A stretch of DNA of 64,000 nt from Streptomyces caelestis (GCF_014205255.1 NZ_JACHNE010000001.1:3782001-3846000); one strand, 5' to 3'; counted from the first letter of the stretch, positions 8,129 to 17,250 are shown. Notes: generated by a model from the sequence alone, not told the origin. Numbers and translations: made by a program.

Positions 8129-8687
8129 CCACGGTCACCGACGTGCCGACGGTGCCGAACGCCCACAGTGCCGTGCCGTCCGCCTTCCGCATCCTGACTC
8201 CGCCCGTCTTGGCGCCGGAGTCGGCGGGAGGCGGCGAGGCGCCGTCGACCGCGTTGGAGAAGGCGACGGAGACGCCGGACTTCGCGGCGAAGTAGATGAT
8301 GTGCTCGATCTGGACGCCGTCCGAGCCGGTCGTGGCCTCGTTGCGGGACGACACCGTGTACGTGCCGGGGTCCGGGCTGACCGTGCCCGGCCACACGGTG
8401 AACGTACGGCGGGTCGCCTCGCTCGCGTCGACCAGCCACACCCGCTTCTCGCCGAGGGAGTAGACGATGCGCCGGCCGGTGCCGGAGCCGTCGGGCACCC
8501 GGGGCGGGACGGACGCGGTGGGGGTGGGCTGCGCGCCCACCGACGCCGAGGTGCTCGGCTTGGCCGAGGTGGCGGTGGGGTGCGGGCCCCGGTCCGCCTG
8601 CACGGCCAGGACCGTCACCGCGGCTATCGCTCCCACGGTCAGCCCGGTCACCCAGGCCCACGAAGGAAGTCGGGCAGGCACGGGCAC
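8121..8687 (-). CDS. membrane-anchored L,D-transpeptidase-like protein lacking the catalytic Cys
   Basis: A single N-terminal membrane helix (WAWVTGLTVGAIAAVTVLAV) is followed by a Thr/Ser/Pro-rich linker to about residue 65 and a domain resembling the YkuD fold: RRIVYSLGEKRVWLVDASE, PGTYTVSSRN, VSVAFSN. Active YkuD enzymes end this domain with H-G-C-I/V-R. Here the equivalent segment reads KTGGVRMRKAD, so both His and nucleophilic Cys are gone. I infer an envelope protein without transpeptidase activity, perhaps a peptidoglycan-binding or regulatory paralogue. GTG 8687 follows GAGGAG. The YkuD assignment rests on pattern resemblance only. Confidence 0.6.
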   Translation of the reverse strand: MPVPARLPSWAWVTGLTVGAIAAVTVLAVQADRGPHPTATSAKPSTSASVGAQPTPTASVPPRVPDGSGTGRRIVYSLGEKRVWLVDASEATRRTFTVWPGTVSPDPGTYTVSSRNEATTGSDGVQIEHIIYFAAKSGVSVAFSNAVDGASPPPADSGAKTGGVRMRKADGTALWAFGTVGTSVTVVR

Positions 8688-8764
8688 GCATCTCCTCAGT
8701 CACGGGACCCCGCAGAACGGGGGTTCCGATCATCGTACTGCGAGAGCGTTGCTCCCCAGGCGGC

Positions 8765-9769
8765 TCAGGGGCCGTCCATGGTTTTCCGGACGGGGACGGG
8801 AACGGGGCCGGTGCCGGCTCCGTGGGTGGTGTAGCGCGGGGTGCGGACGGGGGCCGGGTAGGAGAGGTGCACGAGCCGGGTCTGCTCCTGCCGCATGTGG
8901 GTGAGCGACTCGAGGATGTAGCCCACGAGCAGGACGAGCGCGGCGATGGTCATGATCGCGGCGGCGAGGATCGCCGTGGGGACGCGGGGCACCGTGCCCG
9001 TGCGGACGAAGTCGGCGATGACGGGGGCGCCGAGGATGACCGAGATCAGGGCCAGGATGCCGGCGATCACGGTGTGGACGAGGGAGGGACGCTCACGGCG
9101 CGCCAGGTCGAGGATGACCCGCAGGATGCGCCAGCCGTCCCGGTAGGTGCGCAGTTTGCTCTCGCCGCCGGCGGGCCGGACCCGGTAGTCCACGACCACC
9201 TCGGCCGTGGGGAGACGGAGGTGGAGGGCGTGGATCGTCATCTCGGTCTCGGTCTCGAACTCCCGGGCCAGCGCCGGAAAGGACTTCACGAAGCGGCGCG
9301 AGAAGACCCGGTAGCCGCTGAGCATGTCGGTCACGTCGTTGCCGAACAGGGACCGCACCGCCCCGGTGAGCAGTTTGTTGCCGACCGCGTGCCCGGTCCG
9401 GTAGGCGCCGTCGTCCGTCACCCGGCGGGCGCCGACGACCTGGTCGTACGGCCCTTCGAAGAGCAGGTCGACCATGTCCCGGGCGCGCGAGGCGTCGTAG
9501 GTGTCGTCGCCGTCGATGATGATCACGGCGTCGGCGTCGACATCGGCGAAGGCGCGGCGGATGACGTTGCCCTTGCCCTTGCGGGGCTCCTGCCGGACGA
9601 TCGCGCCCGCCGCGCGGGCGACCTCCGCGGTGCGGTCGGTGGAGGCGTTGTCGTAGACGTAGACGACGGCCTCGGGGAGGGCCGCGCGCAGATCGCGGAC
9701 CACCTTGGCGACGGCCGCCTCCTCGTTGTGGCACGGCACGACACACGCGATCGTCGGTTCCACGACCAC
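8765..9769 (-). CDS. GT2 family glycosyltransferase, polyprenyl-phosphate sugar synthase type (334 aa)
   Basis: The N-terminal GT-A domain has VVPCHNEE, the YDNASTDRT nucleotide-binding segment and the metal-binding IDGDDTY (DXD-type). It resembles dolichol/polyprenyl-phosphate mannosyl or glucosyl transferases. Two C-terminal membrane helices (about 230-250 and 265-290) and a cytosolic Pro/Arg tail follow. It should load a nucleotide sugar onto undecaprenyl or decaprenyl phosphate at the inner face. GTG 9769 lies after GAGGAGCGGG. It is divergent from a GtrA flippase-like gene and a DUF6020 membrane protein, which together suggest a lipid-linked sugar modification module. Confidence 0.9.
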   Translation of the reverse strand: MVVEPTIACVVPCHNEEAAVAKVVRDLRAALPEAVVYVYDNASTDRTAEVARAAGAIVRQEPRKGKGNVIRRAFADVDADAVIIIDGDDTYDASRARDMVDLLFEGPYDQVVGARRVTDDGAYRTGHAVGNKLLTGAVRSLFGNDVTDMLSGYRVFSRRFVKSFPALAREFETETEMTIHALHLRLPTAEVVVDYRVRPAGGESKLRTYRDGWRILRVILDLARRERPSLVHTVIAGILALISVILGAPVIADFVRTGTVPRVPTAILAAAIMTIAALVLLVGYILESLTHMRQEQTRLVHLSYPAPVRTPRYTTHGAGTGPVPVPVRKTMDGP

Positions 9770-9855
9770 TCCCGCTCCTCAACTGAGTCTGTGTCTGATA
9801 TGGGGTAAATCATGGGATATAAGCGCGTCCATGAGGTGGGGGCGCGCCGAGTGGT

Positions 9856-9861
9856 TACGCT
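9856..9861 (+). promoter_or_regulatory. -10 element, probably leaderless GtrA transcript
   Basis: TACGCT ends 6 nt before the GTG start of the GtrA gene, and no ribosome-binding site is present, so transcription probably starts at the initiation codon. Confidence 0.45.
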
Positions 9862-9867
9862 CGCTCT

Positions 9868-10338
9868 GTGCCGGTTCTCGCCTCTGTGACACGTCCCGTC
9901 CGTGATGCCGTACGGGGCATCTGGCGCGAGGCCGCCAAGTTCTCCGCCGTCGGGGCCCTGGCCTTCGTCGTGGACAACGGCGGTTACAACCTGCTGGTCT
10001 TCGGGCTGCCCGGCGGCGCGGAGGGCGGGCCGATGGGGGCCACTCCCGTCCAGGCGTCCGTCGTCGCGACGAGCGCCGCCGCGCTGTTCAGCTGGGCCGG
10101 GAACCGCTACTGGACCTACCGGCACCAGCACCGCGAGAAGGTGGCCCACGAACTGGGCCTGTTCCTCGTCGCGAACGGCGTCGGTCTCGCCATCACCGCG
10201 GGCACGGTCTTCGCGTCCCGGCAGCTGCTCGGGCTCGACTCGGCCCTCAGCGACAACACCGCCCGCATCTTCGGCTGGATGCTCGCGACCCTGTTCCGCT
10301 TCTACGCCTACCGGCGTTACGTCTTCGTCGCACCCTGA
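9868..10338 (+). CDS. GtrA family membrane protein (156 aa)
   Basis: Four transmembrane segments with the GtrA family pattern: KFSAVGALAFVVDNGGYNLL at the start, the GNRYWTYRHQHRE loop, and FRFYAYRRYVF at the end. GtrA proteins are thought to move polyprenyl-phosphate-linked glucose or other sugars across the membrane. It pairs with the divergent GT2 gene (maker of the lipid-linked sugar) and the downstream DUF6020 protein (possible user). GTG 9868 appears leaderless. Confidence 0.9.
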   Translation: MPVLASVTRPVRDAVRGIWREAAKFSAVGALAFVVDNGGYNLLVFGLPGGAEGGPMGATPVQASVVATSAAALFSWAGNRYWTYRHQHREKVAHELGLFLVANGVGLAITAGTVFASRQLLGLDSALSDNTARIFGWMLATLFRFYAYRRYVFVAP

Positions 10339-10361
10339 GCCGTCAGCATCCGGCGACCCGC

Positions 10362-10367
10362 TAATAT
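10362..10367 (+). promoter_or_regulatory. -10 element TAATAT of a leaderless gene
   Basis: TAATAT lies 7 nt upstream of ATG 10375 and stands out in GC-rich surroundings. No Shine-Dalgarno sequence is present between it and the start codon. Confidence 0.55.
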
Positions 10368-10374
10368 CCGGCAT

Positions 10375-11787
10375 ATGGGACAAATGCCTTGGGCGCCGCG
10401 TGCGCAGCGCTGGGTCTGGGGGCTGGCCGGCATCGCCGCGGTCTGCTGCCTGGGCACGATCGTGGTGTTCGCCCCCGGCTACCTGAGTCCCGACAGCCTC
10501 GACCAGCTCCGGCAGGCCGAGGGGAAGACGCCCCTGACCGACTGGCACCCGCCCGTGCTGAGCCTGGTGTGGCGTGCGCTCATCGCGGTGACCGGCTCGA
10601 TCGCGTCCATGGTGATCCTCCAGGCCGTTCTCTTCTGGGGAGCGCTCTGGGTGCTGGCCTGGTGCGTCTGGGAGCTGACCGCGAGCCGCGGCGGTTCGCT
10701 CGCCGTACTCGGCCTCGGTCTGGCTCCCTTCGTGCTGACGTTCGTCGGGGTGGTGTGGAAGGACGTCCACGCGGCGGTCGCACTGCTCGCCGCGTGCGCG
10801 GTCGCGCTCACCGGGCTGCGGCTGCGGCACCACCGGCCTCCTCGTCCCGCCGTGCGGTGGGGGCTGCTCTGGCTGGGCGTGCTGTTCCTCGCGTACGCCA
10901 TGCTGGTGCGCAAGAACGTCTTCTTCGCCGCGCTCCCCGTCTACGTCATGCTGGTCCTCGCACTGTGGCGCGCTCCCGGACGCCGTACGTGGGTGACGTG
11001 CACGGCGGCGCTCGTGGCCGCTCTCGTCGTACCGACCGCCGCCATCTCCCTGTTCGCGCGGCCTCTCGAGACGAAACAGGCCGCACAGATCATGCTCGAC
11101 GACCTGGTCCATGTACTGGAGGTGGACGAGCTCCGGACGGCGGACGTGCCACCCGGTCTCAGGGACCGGCTCGTGGCCTCCGCGCAGGAGTGCGAGCGCG
11201 TCGGGGCCCTGTCGGACGCCTACTGGGCCTGCTACGAACGCCCGGCGGACGGGCTGCGCGGGGACTCGGGGGAGATCACGTCCCTGTGGCTGCGCGAGAT
11301 GAGCGGGCATGTGCCGGGCTATCTCCAGTACCGGCTGCGGCTCTTCGCGACTCTGCTGTTCGAGACCGACGATCCGTACAAAGCGGGGGTCAGCCGCAAC
11401 GACCTGGGCATCGAGGTGGCGCATCCCCGGCTGGAGGACATGCTCGGCACGTACGTCAACGGCATGGTGACGGACGTGCGGTGGCTGTTCCGCGGGTGGT
11501 TCTGGCTCGCCGTCGCGCTGGTGCTGGCGGTCCGCCCGGGCAAGGGCCGGTTCTCGATGCCGGTCCGGGCGCTGGGCATCAGCTCGGCGGCCTACATCCT
11601 CGGTTATCTGCCGATCATGCCCGCGACGGACTTCCGCTACGTCTACTGGCCGGCGATCGCCTGCACCCTCGGCCTGCTCCTGCTCTGGCTGGGCCGGGGC
11701 ACGGCTCTCCCACCGCCGAAGAGCCCCGGCGCCGCGCCCGACCGTGCCGTGACGGCACAGCAGCCGGCGGACGCCGGGGGCCGGTAG
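10375..11787 (+). CDS. DUF6020-type polytopic membrane protein, probable GT-C glycosyltransferase (470 aa)
   Basis: About 11 hydrophobic segments. The first extracytoplasmic loop contains PGYLSPDSLDQLRQAEG...DWHPP, a motif typical of DUF6020/GT-C-like proteins, and a later loop carries VVWKDVHAA. A periplasmic region at about 230-330 precedes the last helices (PATDFRYVYWP). Proteins of this architecture probably use lipid-linked sugars outside the membrane. Its position next to GtrA and the GT2 gene supports that, but the acceptor is unknown. The C-terminal 30 residues are Pro/Ala-rich. It is convergent with fbiC, with a 5-nt gap. Confidence 0.8.
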   Translation: MGQMPWAPRAQRWVWGLAGIAAVCCLGTIVVFAPGYLSPDSLDQLRQAEGKTPLTDWHPPVLSLVWRALIAVTGSIASMVILQAVLFWGALWVLAWCVWELTASRGGSLAVLGLGLAPFVLTFVGVVWKDVHAAVALLAACAVALTGLRLRHHRPPRPAVRWGLLWLGVLFLAYAMLVRKNVFFAALPVYVMLVLALWRAPGRRTWVTCTAALVAALVVPTAAISLFARPLETKQAAQIMLDDLVHVLEVDELRTADVPPGLRDRLVASAQECERVGALSDAYWACYERPADGLRGDSGEITSLWLREMSGHVPGYLQYRLRLFATLLFETDDPYKAGVSRNDLGIEVAHPRLEDMLGTYVNGMVTDVRWLFRGWFWLAVALVLAVRPGKGRFSMPVRALGISSAAYILGYLPIMPATDFRYVYWPAIACTLGLLLLWLGRGTALPPPKSPGAAPDRAVTAQQPADAGGR

Positions 11788-11792
11788 ACCCC

Positions 11793-14378
11793 TCAGTCAA
11801 GAACCGGCAGCAACTCCGGCAGATGCCCGTCGGACACCTCCGCCGCCCGCTGCCGCTCCTCCGGGACCTCCCCGTAGAGGGTGTTGCGGGGCTTCGCCGG
11901 GCGGCCCGCGGCGTCGGCCACCGCGATGAGGTCCTTGACCGACTTGTACGAGCCGTAGGAGGAGCCCGCCATGCGGGAGATCGTCTCCTCCATGAGGGTC
12001 CCGCCGAGGTCGTTGGCGCCCGAGCGGAGCATCTCGGCCGCGCCCTCGGTGCCCAGCTTGACCCAGCTGGTCTGGATGTTGGGGATGTGCGGGTGCAGCA
12101 GGAGCCGGGCCATGGCCGTGACCGCGCGGTTGTCGCGCATGGTCGGGCCGGGGCGGGCGATCCCCGCGAGATACACGGGCGCGTTGGTGTGCACGAACGG
12201 CAGCGTCACGAACTCGGTGAAGCCGCCGGTGCGCTGCTGGATGCCGGCGAGGGTGCGCAGGTGCCCGAGCCAGTGGCGGGGCTGGTCCACATGCCCGTAC
12301 ATCATCGTCGAGCTCGACCGGATGCCCAGTTCGTGGGCCGTCGTGACGACCTCGATCCAGTCCGCCGCGGGCAGCTTGCCCTTGGTGAGGATCCAGCGGA
12401 CCTCGTCGTCGAGGATCTCGGCGGCCGTGCCCGGGATGGTGTCCAGGCCGGCTTCCCTGGCGGCGGACAGCCACTCGCGGATGGACATGCCGGTGCGGGT
12501 CGCGCCGTTGACGACCTCCATCGGCGAGAAGGCGTGCACGTGCATGCCGGGGACGCGTTCCTTCACCGCCCGCGCGATGTCGAAGTAGGCCGTGCCGGGC
12601 AGGTCCGGGTGGATGCCGCCCTGCATGCAGACCTCCACCGCGCCGACGTCCCAGGCCTGCTGGGCCCGGTCGGCGACCTGGTCCAGGGAGAGGGTGTAGG
12701 CGTCGGCGTCCGTGCGGCGCTGCGCGAAGGCGCAGAAACGGCAGCCGGTGTAGCAGACGTTGGTGAAGTTGATGTTGCGCGTGACGATGTAGGTGACGTC
12801 GTCGCCGACGGCCGACCTGCGGACGTCGTCGGCGATCCGCGCGAGGGCGTCCAGGGCCGGGCCGTCCGCGTGCAGCAGTGCCAGCGCCTCGTCGTCGGTG
12901 AGCTTGGTGGGGTCGTCGGCCGCGGTGCGCAGGGCCTGCCGTACGTCGGTGTCGATGCGCTCGGGCGCCATGCCCGGGGCGGCCGCCTCGCGCAGGGCGC
13001 CCCAGTCGCCGTACACCTCGTCGAAGTCGTCCCGGCGGTCCGAGCTGCGGCCCTCGCTGTCGATCGAGGAGTGCAGGTCCGTGCGGCCGGACGCGACGAA
13101 GACCTCCTCCGGCTCCTGCCACGGCAGGCCCTGCGGAAGGGCCTCGGGACGGGCCAGGCCGGTCTCCGGGTCGGCCAGCGCCGCCACGTGCGGACGCAGC
13201 CGCGGGTCCAGCCAGGGCTCGCCGCGCCGCACGAACTCTGGGTACACACAGAGGCGTTCGCGCAGTTCGAAACCGGCCGCGCGGGACTTCTCGGCGAGCT
13301 GGTCGATCTGCGGCCAGGGGCGCTCGGGGTTGACGTGGTCGATGGTCAGCGGGGACACCCCGCCCCAGTCGTCGATGCCGGCGCCGATCAGCCGCTCGTA
13401 CTCGTCGTCGACGAGGTTGGGCGGTGCCTGGATACAGCCCGAAGGACCCATGAGGAGCCGGGCGACGGCTACCGTGGCGACCAGTTCGTCCAGTTCCGCG
13501 TCGGGCATGCCGCGCATCGCGGTGTCCGGCTTGGCGCGGAAGTTCTGGATGATCAGTTCCTGGACGCCGTGGTAGGCGCGCGAGACCTTGCGCAGCGCGA
13601 ACAGGGACTCCGCGCGCTCCTCGTAGGTCTCGCCGATGCCTATGAGCAGCCCGGAGGTGAAGGGGACGGAGGAGCGGCCGGCGTCCTCCAGGACGCGCAG
13701 GCGGACGGCGGGCTCCTTGTCGGGGGAGCCGTGGTGGGGGCCGCCCGGCTCCGACCAGAGGCGGGTCGCGGTGGTCTCCAGCATCATGCCCATGCTGGGC
13801 GCGACGGGCTTGAGGCGCTGGAAGTCGGTCCAGGACATCACGCCCGGGTTCAGATGGGGCAGCAGGCCCGTCTCCTCCAGGATGCGGACGGAGATGGCGC
13901 GGACGTAGGCGATGGTGTCGTCGTAGCCGTGCGCGTCGAGCCACTCGCGCGCCTGAGGCCAGCGGTCCTCGGGCTTGTCGCCGAGGGTGATGAGGGCTTC
14001 CTTGCAGCCCAGGGCGGCGCCCTTGCGGGCGATGTCCAGGACCTCGTCGGGGGACATGAACATCCCGTGGCCCTCCCGGCGCAGCTTGCCGGGGACGGTG
14101 ACGAACGTGCAGTAGTGGCACTTGTCCCGGCACAGCCGGGTCAGCGGGATGAAGACGCTCTTGGAGTACGTGATGACGCCGGGCCGGCCGGCCGCCTCCA
14201 GACCCGCGTCGCGCACCCGGGCGGCCGAGGCCGCCAGGTCCTCCAGGTGCGCACCCCGGGCCTGGAGCAGGACGGCCGCCTCGGTGACGTCGAGGGAGAC
14301 GCCGTCCCTGGCCCGTTTCAGGGCGCGACGCATGGAGTTCTCGGTGGGGCCGGTTCCGGAGGTCGCGGAAGTCGTCAT
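11793..14378 (-). CDS. fbiC: FO synthase, bifunctional CofG/CofH radical SAM enzyme (861 aa)
   Basis: Makes 7,8-didemethyl-8-hydroxy-5-deazariboflavin (FO), the chromophore of coenzyme F420, from tyrosine and the ribityl pyrimidine precursor. Two radical SAM cores are fused as in actinobacterial FbiC. The CofG half carries CxxxCxxC at C83/C87/C90 (CRDKCHYC) and the CofH half at C542/C546/C549 (CYTGCRFC). Other hallmarks are YSKSVFIPLT and TFTE-like QGGIHPDLP. Length matches the family (about 850-870). The start at 14378 appears leaderless: TATGCT sits 6 nt upstream. The surrounding LLM, Ddn and PPOX-type genes are potential F420 users. Confidence 0.97.
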   Translation of the reverse strand: MTTSATSGTGPTENSMRRALKRARDGVSLDVTEAAVLLQARGAHLEDLAASAARVRDAGLEAAGRPGVITYSKSVFIPLTRLCRDKCHYCTFVTVPGKLRREGHGMFMSPDEVLDIARKGAALGCKEALITLGDKPEDRWPQAREWLDAHGYDDTIAYVRAISVRILEETGLLPHLNPGVMSWTDFQRLKPVAPSMGMMLETTATRLWSEPGGPHHGSPDKEPAVRLRVLEDAGRSSVPFTSGLLIGIGETYEERAESLFALRKVSRAYHGVQELIIQNFRAKPDTAMRGMPDAELDELVATVAVARLLMGPSGCIQAPPNLVDDEYERLIGAGIDDWGGVSPLTIDHVNPERPWPQIDQLAEKSRAAGFELRERLCVYPEFVRRGEPWLDPRLRPHVAALADPETGLARPEALPQGLPWQEPEEVFVASGRTDLHSSIDSEGRSSDRRDDFDEVYGDWGALREAAAPGMAPERIDTDVRQALRTAADDPTKLTDDEALALLHADGPALDALARIADDVRRSAVGDDVTYIVTRNINFTNVCYTGCRFCAFAQRRTDADAYTLSLDQVADRAQQAWDVGAVEVCMQGGIHPDLPGTAYFDIARAVKERVPGMHVHAFSPMEVVNGATRTGMSIREWLSAAREAGLDTIPGTAAEILDDEVRWILTKGKLPAADWIEVVTTAHELGIRSSSTMMYGHVDQPRHWLGHLRTLAGIQQRTGGFTEFVTLPFVHTNAPVYLAGIARPGPTMRDNRAVTAMARLLLHPHIPNIQTSWVKLGTEGAAEMLRSGANDLGGTLMEETISRMAGSSYGSYKSVKDLIAVADAAGRPAKPRNTLYGEVPEERQRAAEVSDGHLPELLPVLD

Positions 14379-14384
14379 CCTTCG

Positions 14385-14390
14385 AGCATA
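14385..14390 (-). promoter_or_regulatory. -10 element of fbiC
   Basis: On the minus strand TATGCT is followed by six bases and the ATG of fbiC, the spacing expected for a leaderless transcript. Confidence 0.5.
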
Positions 14391-14421
14391 CGATCGCGCT
14401 GATCAACTGGGCCGGGCCCCG

Positions 14422-14628
14422 TCAGTGGAAGGCCAGCCACCCGATGCCCAGGGCGGACACGAGACCGCTGAGGACCACGGCGAGGGGCCGGTGGCGGTGC
14501 AGGGAGAGCCAGACCAGTGCGGCGGTCACGAGCACGGCCGACGTGCCGATCGCGGCGGGCAGCAGCCCTTGGCTGTAGCCGTATTCGCCGAAGTGACGCG
14601 CGAGCCACGCTAACCAGGCGATCCTCAT
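14422..14628 (-). CDS. small membrane protein upstream of fbiC (68 aa)
   Basis: The protein begins MRIAWLAWLARHFGEYGYS and then has two hydrophobic helices (LPAAIGTSAVLVTAALVWLS and LAVVLSGLVSALGIGWLAF). ATG 14628 has GGGGGAG about 11 nt upstream. It lies between the LLM oxidoreductase and fbiC on the same strand, 35 nt from the LLM stop, so it may be cotranscribed with the LLM gene. The frame has coding-type third-position GC. No function known. Confidence 0.65.
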   Translation of the reverse strand: MRIAWLAWLARHFGEYGYSQGLLPAAIGTSAVLVTAALVWLSLHRHRPLAVVLSGLVSALGIGWLAFH

Positions 14629-14663
14629 GACGCTGTGCTCTCCCCCTGTTTCCCGTTGAGTTG

Positions 14664-15518
14664 TCAGGTACCAGGAAGATATCCCGTCAGCCCGTCCAGC
14701 GCCTTCAGAATCTCCGCCTCCCCCGCCGGCGGCAGTTGCGCCACGACCTCCTCGATGCCCAGGTCGGCGTAGTGCGCGAGCTTGCCCGGGGTCGGGTGGA
14801 CGGCGTACGGGACGACCTGGAGGGCCTGGGGGTCGCGGCCCGCTTCGGCCCAGGCGGCGCGCAGCAGCGGCAGGGACTCGGAAAGGCCCCGGCCACCGAT
14901 GGGGAGCCAGCCGTCGGCGTACTGGCAGATGTGGGAGAACAGCTTGGGCCCGGCGGCGCCGCCGACGAGCGTGCGCGGGCCGACGACCGGGCCGCGCGGC
15001 TTCTGGACGGGCTTGGGGTGCGCGTAGCTGGCCCGGACGCTTCCGAACTCCCCCTCGTACGCGACGGGTTCCTCCGACCACAGCGCCCGCATCAGCGCCA
15101 TCCGGTCCCGCACCAGCTCGCGCCGGGTGCGCCACCGTACGCCGTGGTCGGCGGCCTCCTCGACGTTCCAGCCGAAGCCGAGCCCGAGCGTGAACCGGCC
15201 GCCTGAGAGGTGGTCCAGGGTCGCGACCTGCTTGGCCAGGGCGATCGGGTCGTGCTGGGCGACGAGCGTGATGCCCGTGCCGAGCCCGAGCCGCTCGGTG
15301 ACGGCGGCGGCCTGGCCGAGCGCCACGAACGGGTCGAGGGTACGGCCGTACTCCCGCGGCAGCTCGCCGCCCGCCGGGTACGGGGTGGTCCGCTCGACGG
15401 GGATGTGCGTGTGCTCGGGCAGATACAGCCCGGCGAAGCCCCGGTCCTCCAGCTCACGTGCGAGCCGGGTCGGGGTGATCGTCTCGTCGGTGAGGAAGAT
15501 CGTTACGGCGATGCGCAT
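14664..15518 (-). CDS. LLM-class F420-dependent oxidoreductase (284 aa)
   Basis: Luciferase-like TIM-barrel protein: RIAVTIFLTDETITPTRLARELEDRGF at the N-terminus, LYLPEHTHIP, the GTGITLVAQHDPIALAKQVATLD segment and LSGGRFTLGLGFGWN are typical of the F420-dependent branch (TIGR03619-like). The reaction is hydride transfer from F420H2 to an unknown substrate. Adjacent fbiC supports F420 rather than FMN use. The start is ATG 15518. Length is normal for the family. Confidence 0.9.
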   Translation of the reverse strand: MRIAVTIFLTDETITPTRLARELEDRGFAGLYLPEHTHIPVERTTPYPAGGELPREYGRTLDPFVALGQAAAVTERLGLGTGITLVAQHDPIALAKQVATLDHLSGGRFTLGLGFGWNVEEAADHGVRWRTRRELVRDRMALMRALWSEEPVAYEGEFGSVRASYAHPKPVQKPRGPVVGPRTLVGGAAGPKLFSHICQYADGWLPIGGRGLSESLPLLRAAWAEAGRDPQALQVVPYAVHPTPGKLAHYADLGIEEVVAQLPPAGEAEILKALDGLTGYLPGT

Positions 15519-15735
15519 GACCCATCTCTACCCGAGGGAGAGGCGGCTGTCCATACCGACCAGTCGGGATACTCTCCGGTCCTCGGTCTGTCCCCGCCTA
15601 CGCGGCCTGTTCGGCTGTTTCCCGCCGTCGGATTCCCTTCCCTTACACGCCGGTTCACGGCTGAATACAAAGGTTGCACGCACCACCCCCGCACCACCCA
15701 TGCCTTGTCACCGACGACACCTGGGGAGCAGCAGC

Positions 15736-17250
15736 ATGTGCGAGGACAACCACGGCGGGCTCGGCCGGCGCGCTCTGTTCGTGACGGGAGCGGCCGCCGC
15801 GCTTACGTTGGGGAGCGTGAGCTTCGCTTCAGCGGCCGACGGGGACCAGGAGAGCAGAACGGTGCGCGGCACCCTGCCGCCCGGCTCTCCCGACTTCGTG
15901 TACGTGCCGGTCGAGGTCCCGGCCGGTGTCCGGGAGATCAAGGTCGCCTACGCGTACGACCGCCCGTCCGTCCCGGCCGGCACGACCGGCAACGCCCTCG
16001 ACATCGGCATCTTCGACGAGCGCGGCACCGAGCTCGGCGGTCGCGGGTTCCGGGGCTGGTCGGGCGGGGCGCGCACCGAGTTCTTCATCCGCGCGGACGA
16101 GGCGACGCCCGGTTACATCCCGGGGCCGGTGCGCGAGGGCACCTGGCACATCGCGCTCGGCCCGTACACGGTCGCCCCGCAGGGCCTGTCGTACGAGATC
16201 ACGATCACGCTGACGTACGGCGAGCCGGGCGAGGCCGTCCGGCCGGTGTACCCGCCGGACCGGGCCAGGGGCCGGGGCCGGGCCTGGTACCGGGGTGACT
16301 GCCATCTGCACTCCTGGTACTCCGACGGCCGCCGCACCCCCGCCGAGATCGGTGCGCTGGCGCGGGCGGCGGGGCTGGACTTCATCAACTCCTCCGAGCA
16401 CAACACGCACTCCGCGCACGCGCACTGGTCGGACGTGGCCGGGGACGACCTGCTGGTCATGCTGGGCGAGGAGGTCACCACGCGCAACGGTCACGTCGTC
16501 GCGCTCGGCACCGACCCGGGCACCTTCGTCGACTGGCGCTACCGGGCCCGCGACAACCGCTTCGCCCGGTTCGCCCGCCAGATCCGCCGCGCCGGAGGCC
16601 TGGTCGTCCCGGCCCACCCGCACGCCACGTGCGTCGGCTGCAACTGGAAGTTCGGCTTCGGCGAGGCGGACGCGATCGAGGTGTGGAACGGTCCCTACAC
16701 GCCCGACGACGAGGTGGCCCTCGCCGACTGGGACAGCATGCTGGTGGCCTCCGTACGGGACGGGCGCGACTGGATCCCGGCGATGGGCAGCAGCGACGCC
16801 CACCGCGACCCGGACGCCGTCGGGCGCCCCCAGACGGTCGTCCTGGCCGACGACCTGACCCGCCAGGCGATCCAGGAGGGCATCCGGGCGGGACGGTCGT
16901 ACATCGCCGAGTCCGCCAAGGTCGAGCTGTCGTTCCGGGCGTCCGGTGCGCGCGGCGAACACGCGGGCATCGGTGAGCGGCTGCGCGTGGACCGCGACAC
17001 CCCGGTCACCGTCCGCCTGAAGGTCACGGGTGCCCCGCGCTGCACGGTCCGCTTCGTCACCGACCAGGGCGTGCTGCACACCAGCGCCCCGCTGCCGGTG
17101 TCCGGCTCGGGTGTCGTCGAGTGGCGGACGACCCCGTCGTACGCGGCGTACGTACGGGCGGAACTGCGGCACGAGGCGGCGGCGGGTCCGGTGCCGGGTG
17201 TGCCGGCGGCGTTCACGAACCCGGTCTTCCTGGGGCGCGGTACGGGATGA
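15736..17250 (+). CDS. secreted PHP-domain CehA/McbA-type metallohydrolase (504 aa)
   Basis: A twin-arginine signal (GRRALFVTGAAAALTLGSVSFASA, R11 R12) predicts Tat export. Residues 30-170 form a beta-rich region. The PHP core follows: DCHLHSWYSDG (H190, H192), SSEHNTH, LGEEVTT, PAHPHA and GSSDAHRDP supply the metal ligands. CehA/McbA-like PHP enzymes hydrolyse phosphoesters or carbamate esters; Tat export fits a metal cofactor loaded in the cytoplasm. ATG 15736 is preceded by GGGGAG. The long upstream open frame (from 15127) is antisense to the LLM gene and not coding. The natural substrate is unknown. Confidence 0.88.
   Translation: MCEDNHGGLGRRALFVTGAAAALTLGSVSFASAADGDQESRTVRGTLPPGSPDFVYVPVEVPAGVREIKVAYAYDRPSVPAGTTGNALDIGIFDERGTELGGRGFRGWSGGARTEFFIRADEATPGYIPGPVREGTWHIALGPYTVAPQGLSYEITITLTYGEPGEAVRPVYPPDRARGRGRAWYRGDCHLHSWYSDGRRTPAEIGALARAAGLDFINSSEHNTHSAHAHWSDVAGDDLLVMLGEEVTTRNGHVVALGTDPGTFVDWRYRARDNRFARFARQIRRAGGLVVPAHPHATCVGCNWKFGFGEADAIEVWNGPYTPDDEVALADWDSMLVASVRDGRDWIPAMGSSDAHRDPDAVGRPQTVVLADDLTRQAIQEGIRAGRSYIAESAKVELSFRASGARGEHAGIGERLRVDRDTPVTVRLKVTGAPRCTVRFVTDQGVLHTSAPLPVSGSGVVEWRTTPSYAAYVRAELRHEAAAGPVPGVPAAFTNPVFLGRGTG

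Noticed and set aside
9523..11424. Minus-strand ORF of 633 codons opposite GtrA and DUF6020
   Set aside because: His/Arg/Pro-rich shadow translation; membrane proteins on the plus strand with leaderless promoters fit better.
10389..14402. Plus-strand ORF of 1337 codons across DUF6020 and fbiC
   Set aside because: It is the shadow of fbiC in a stop-free antisense frame of high-GC DNA; no motifs, and fbiC on the other strand is unmistakable.
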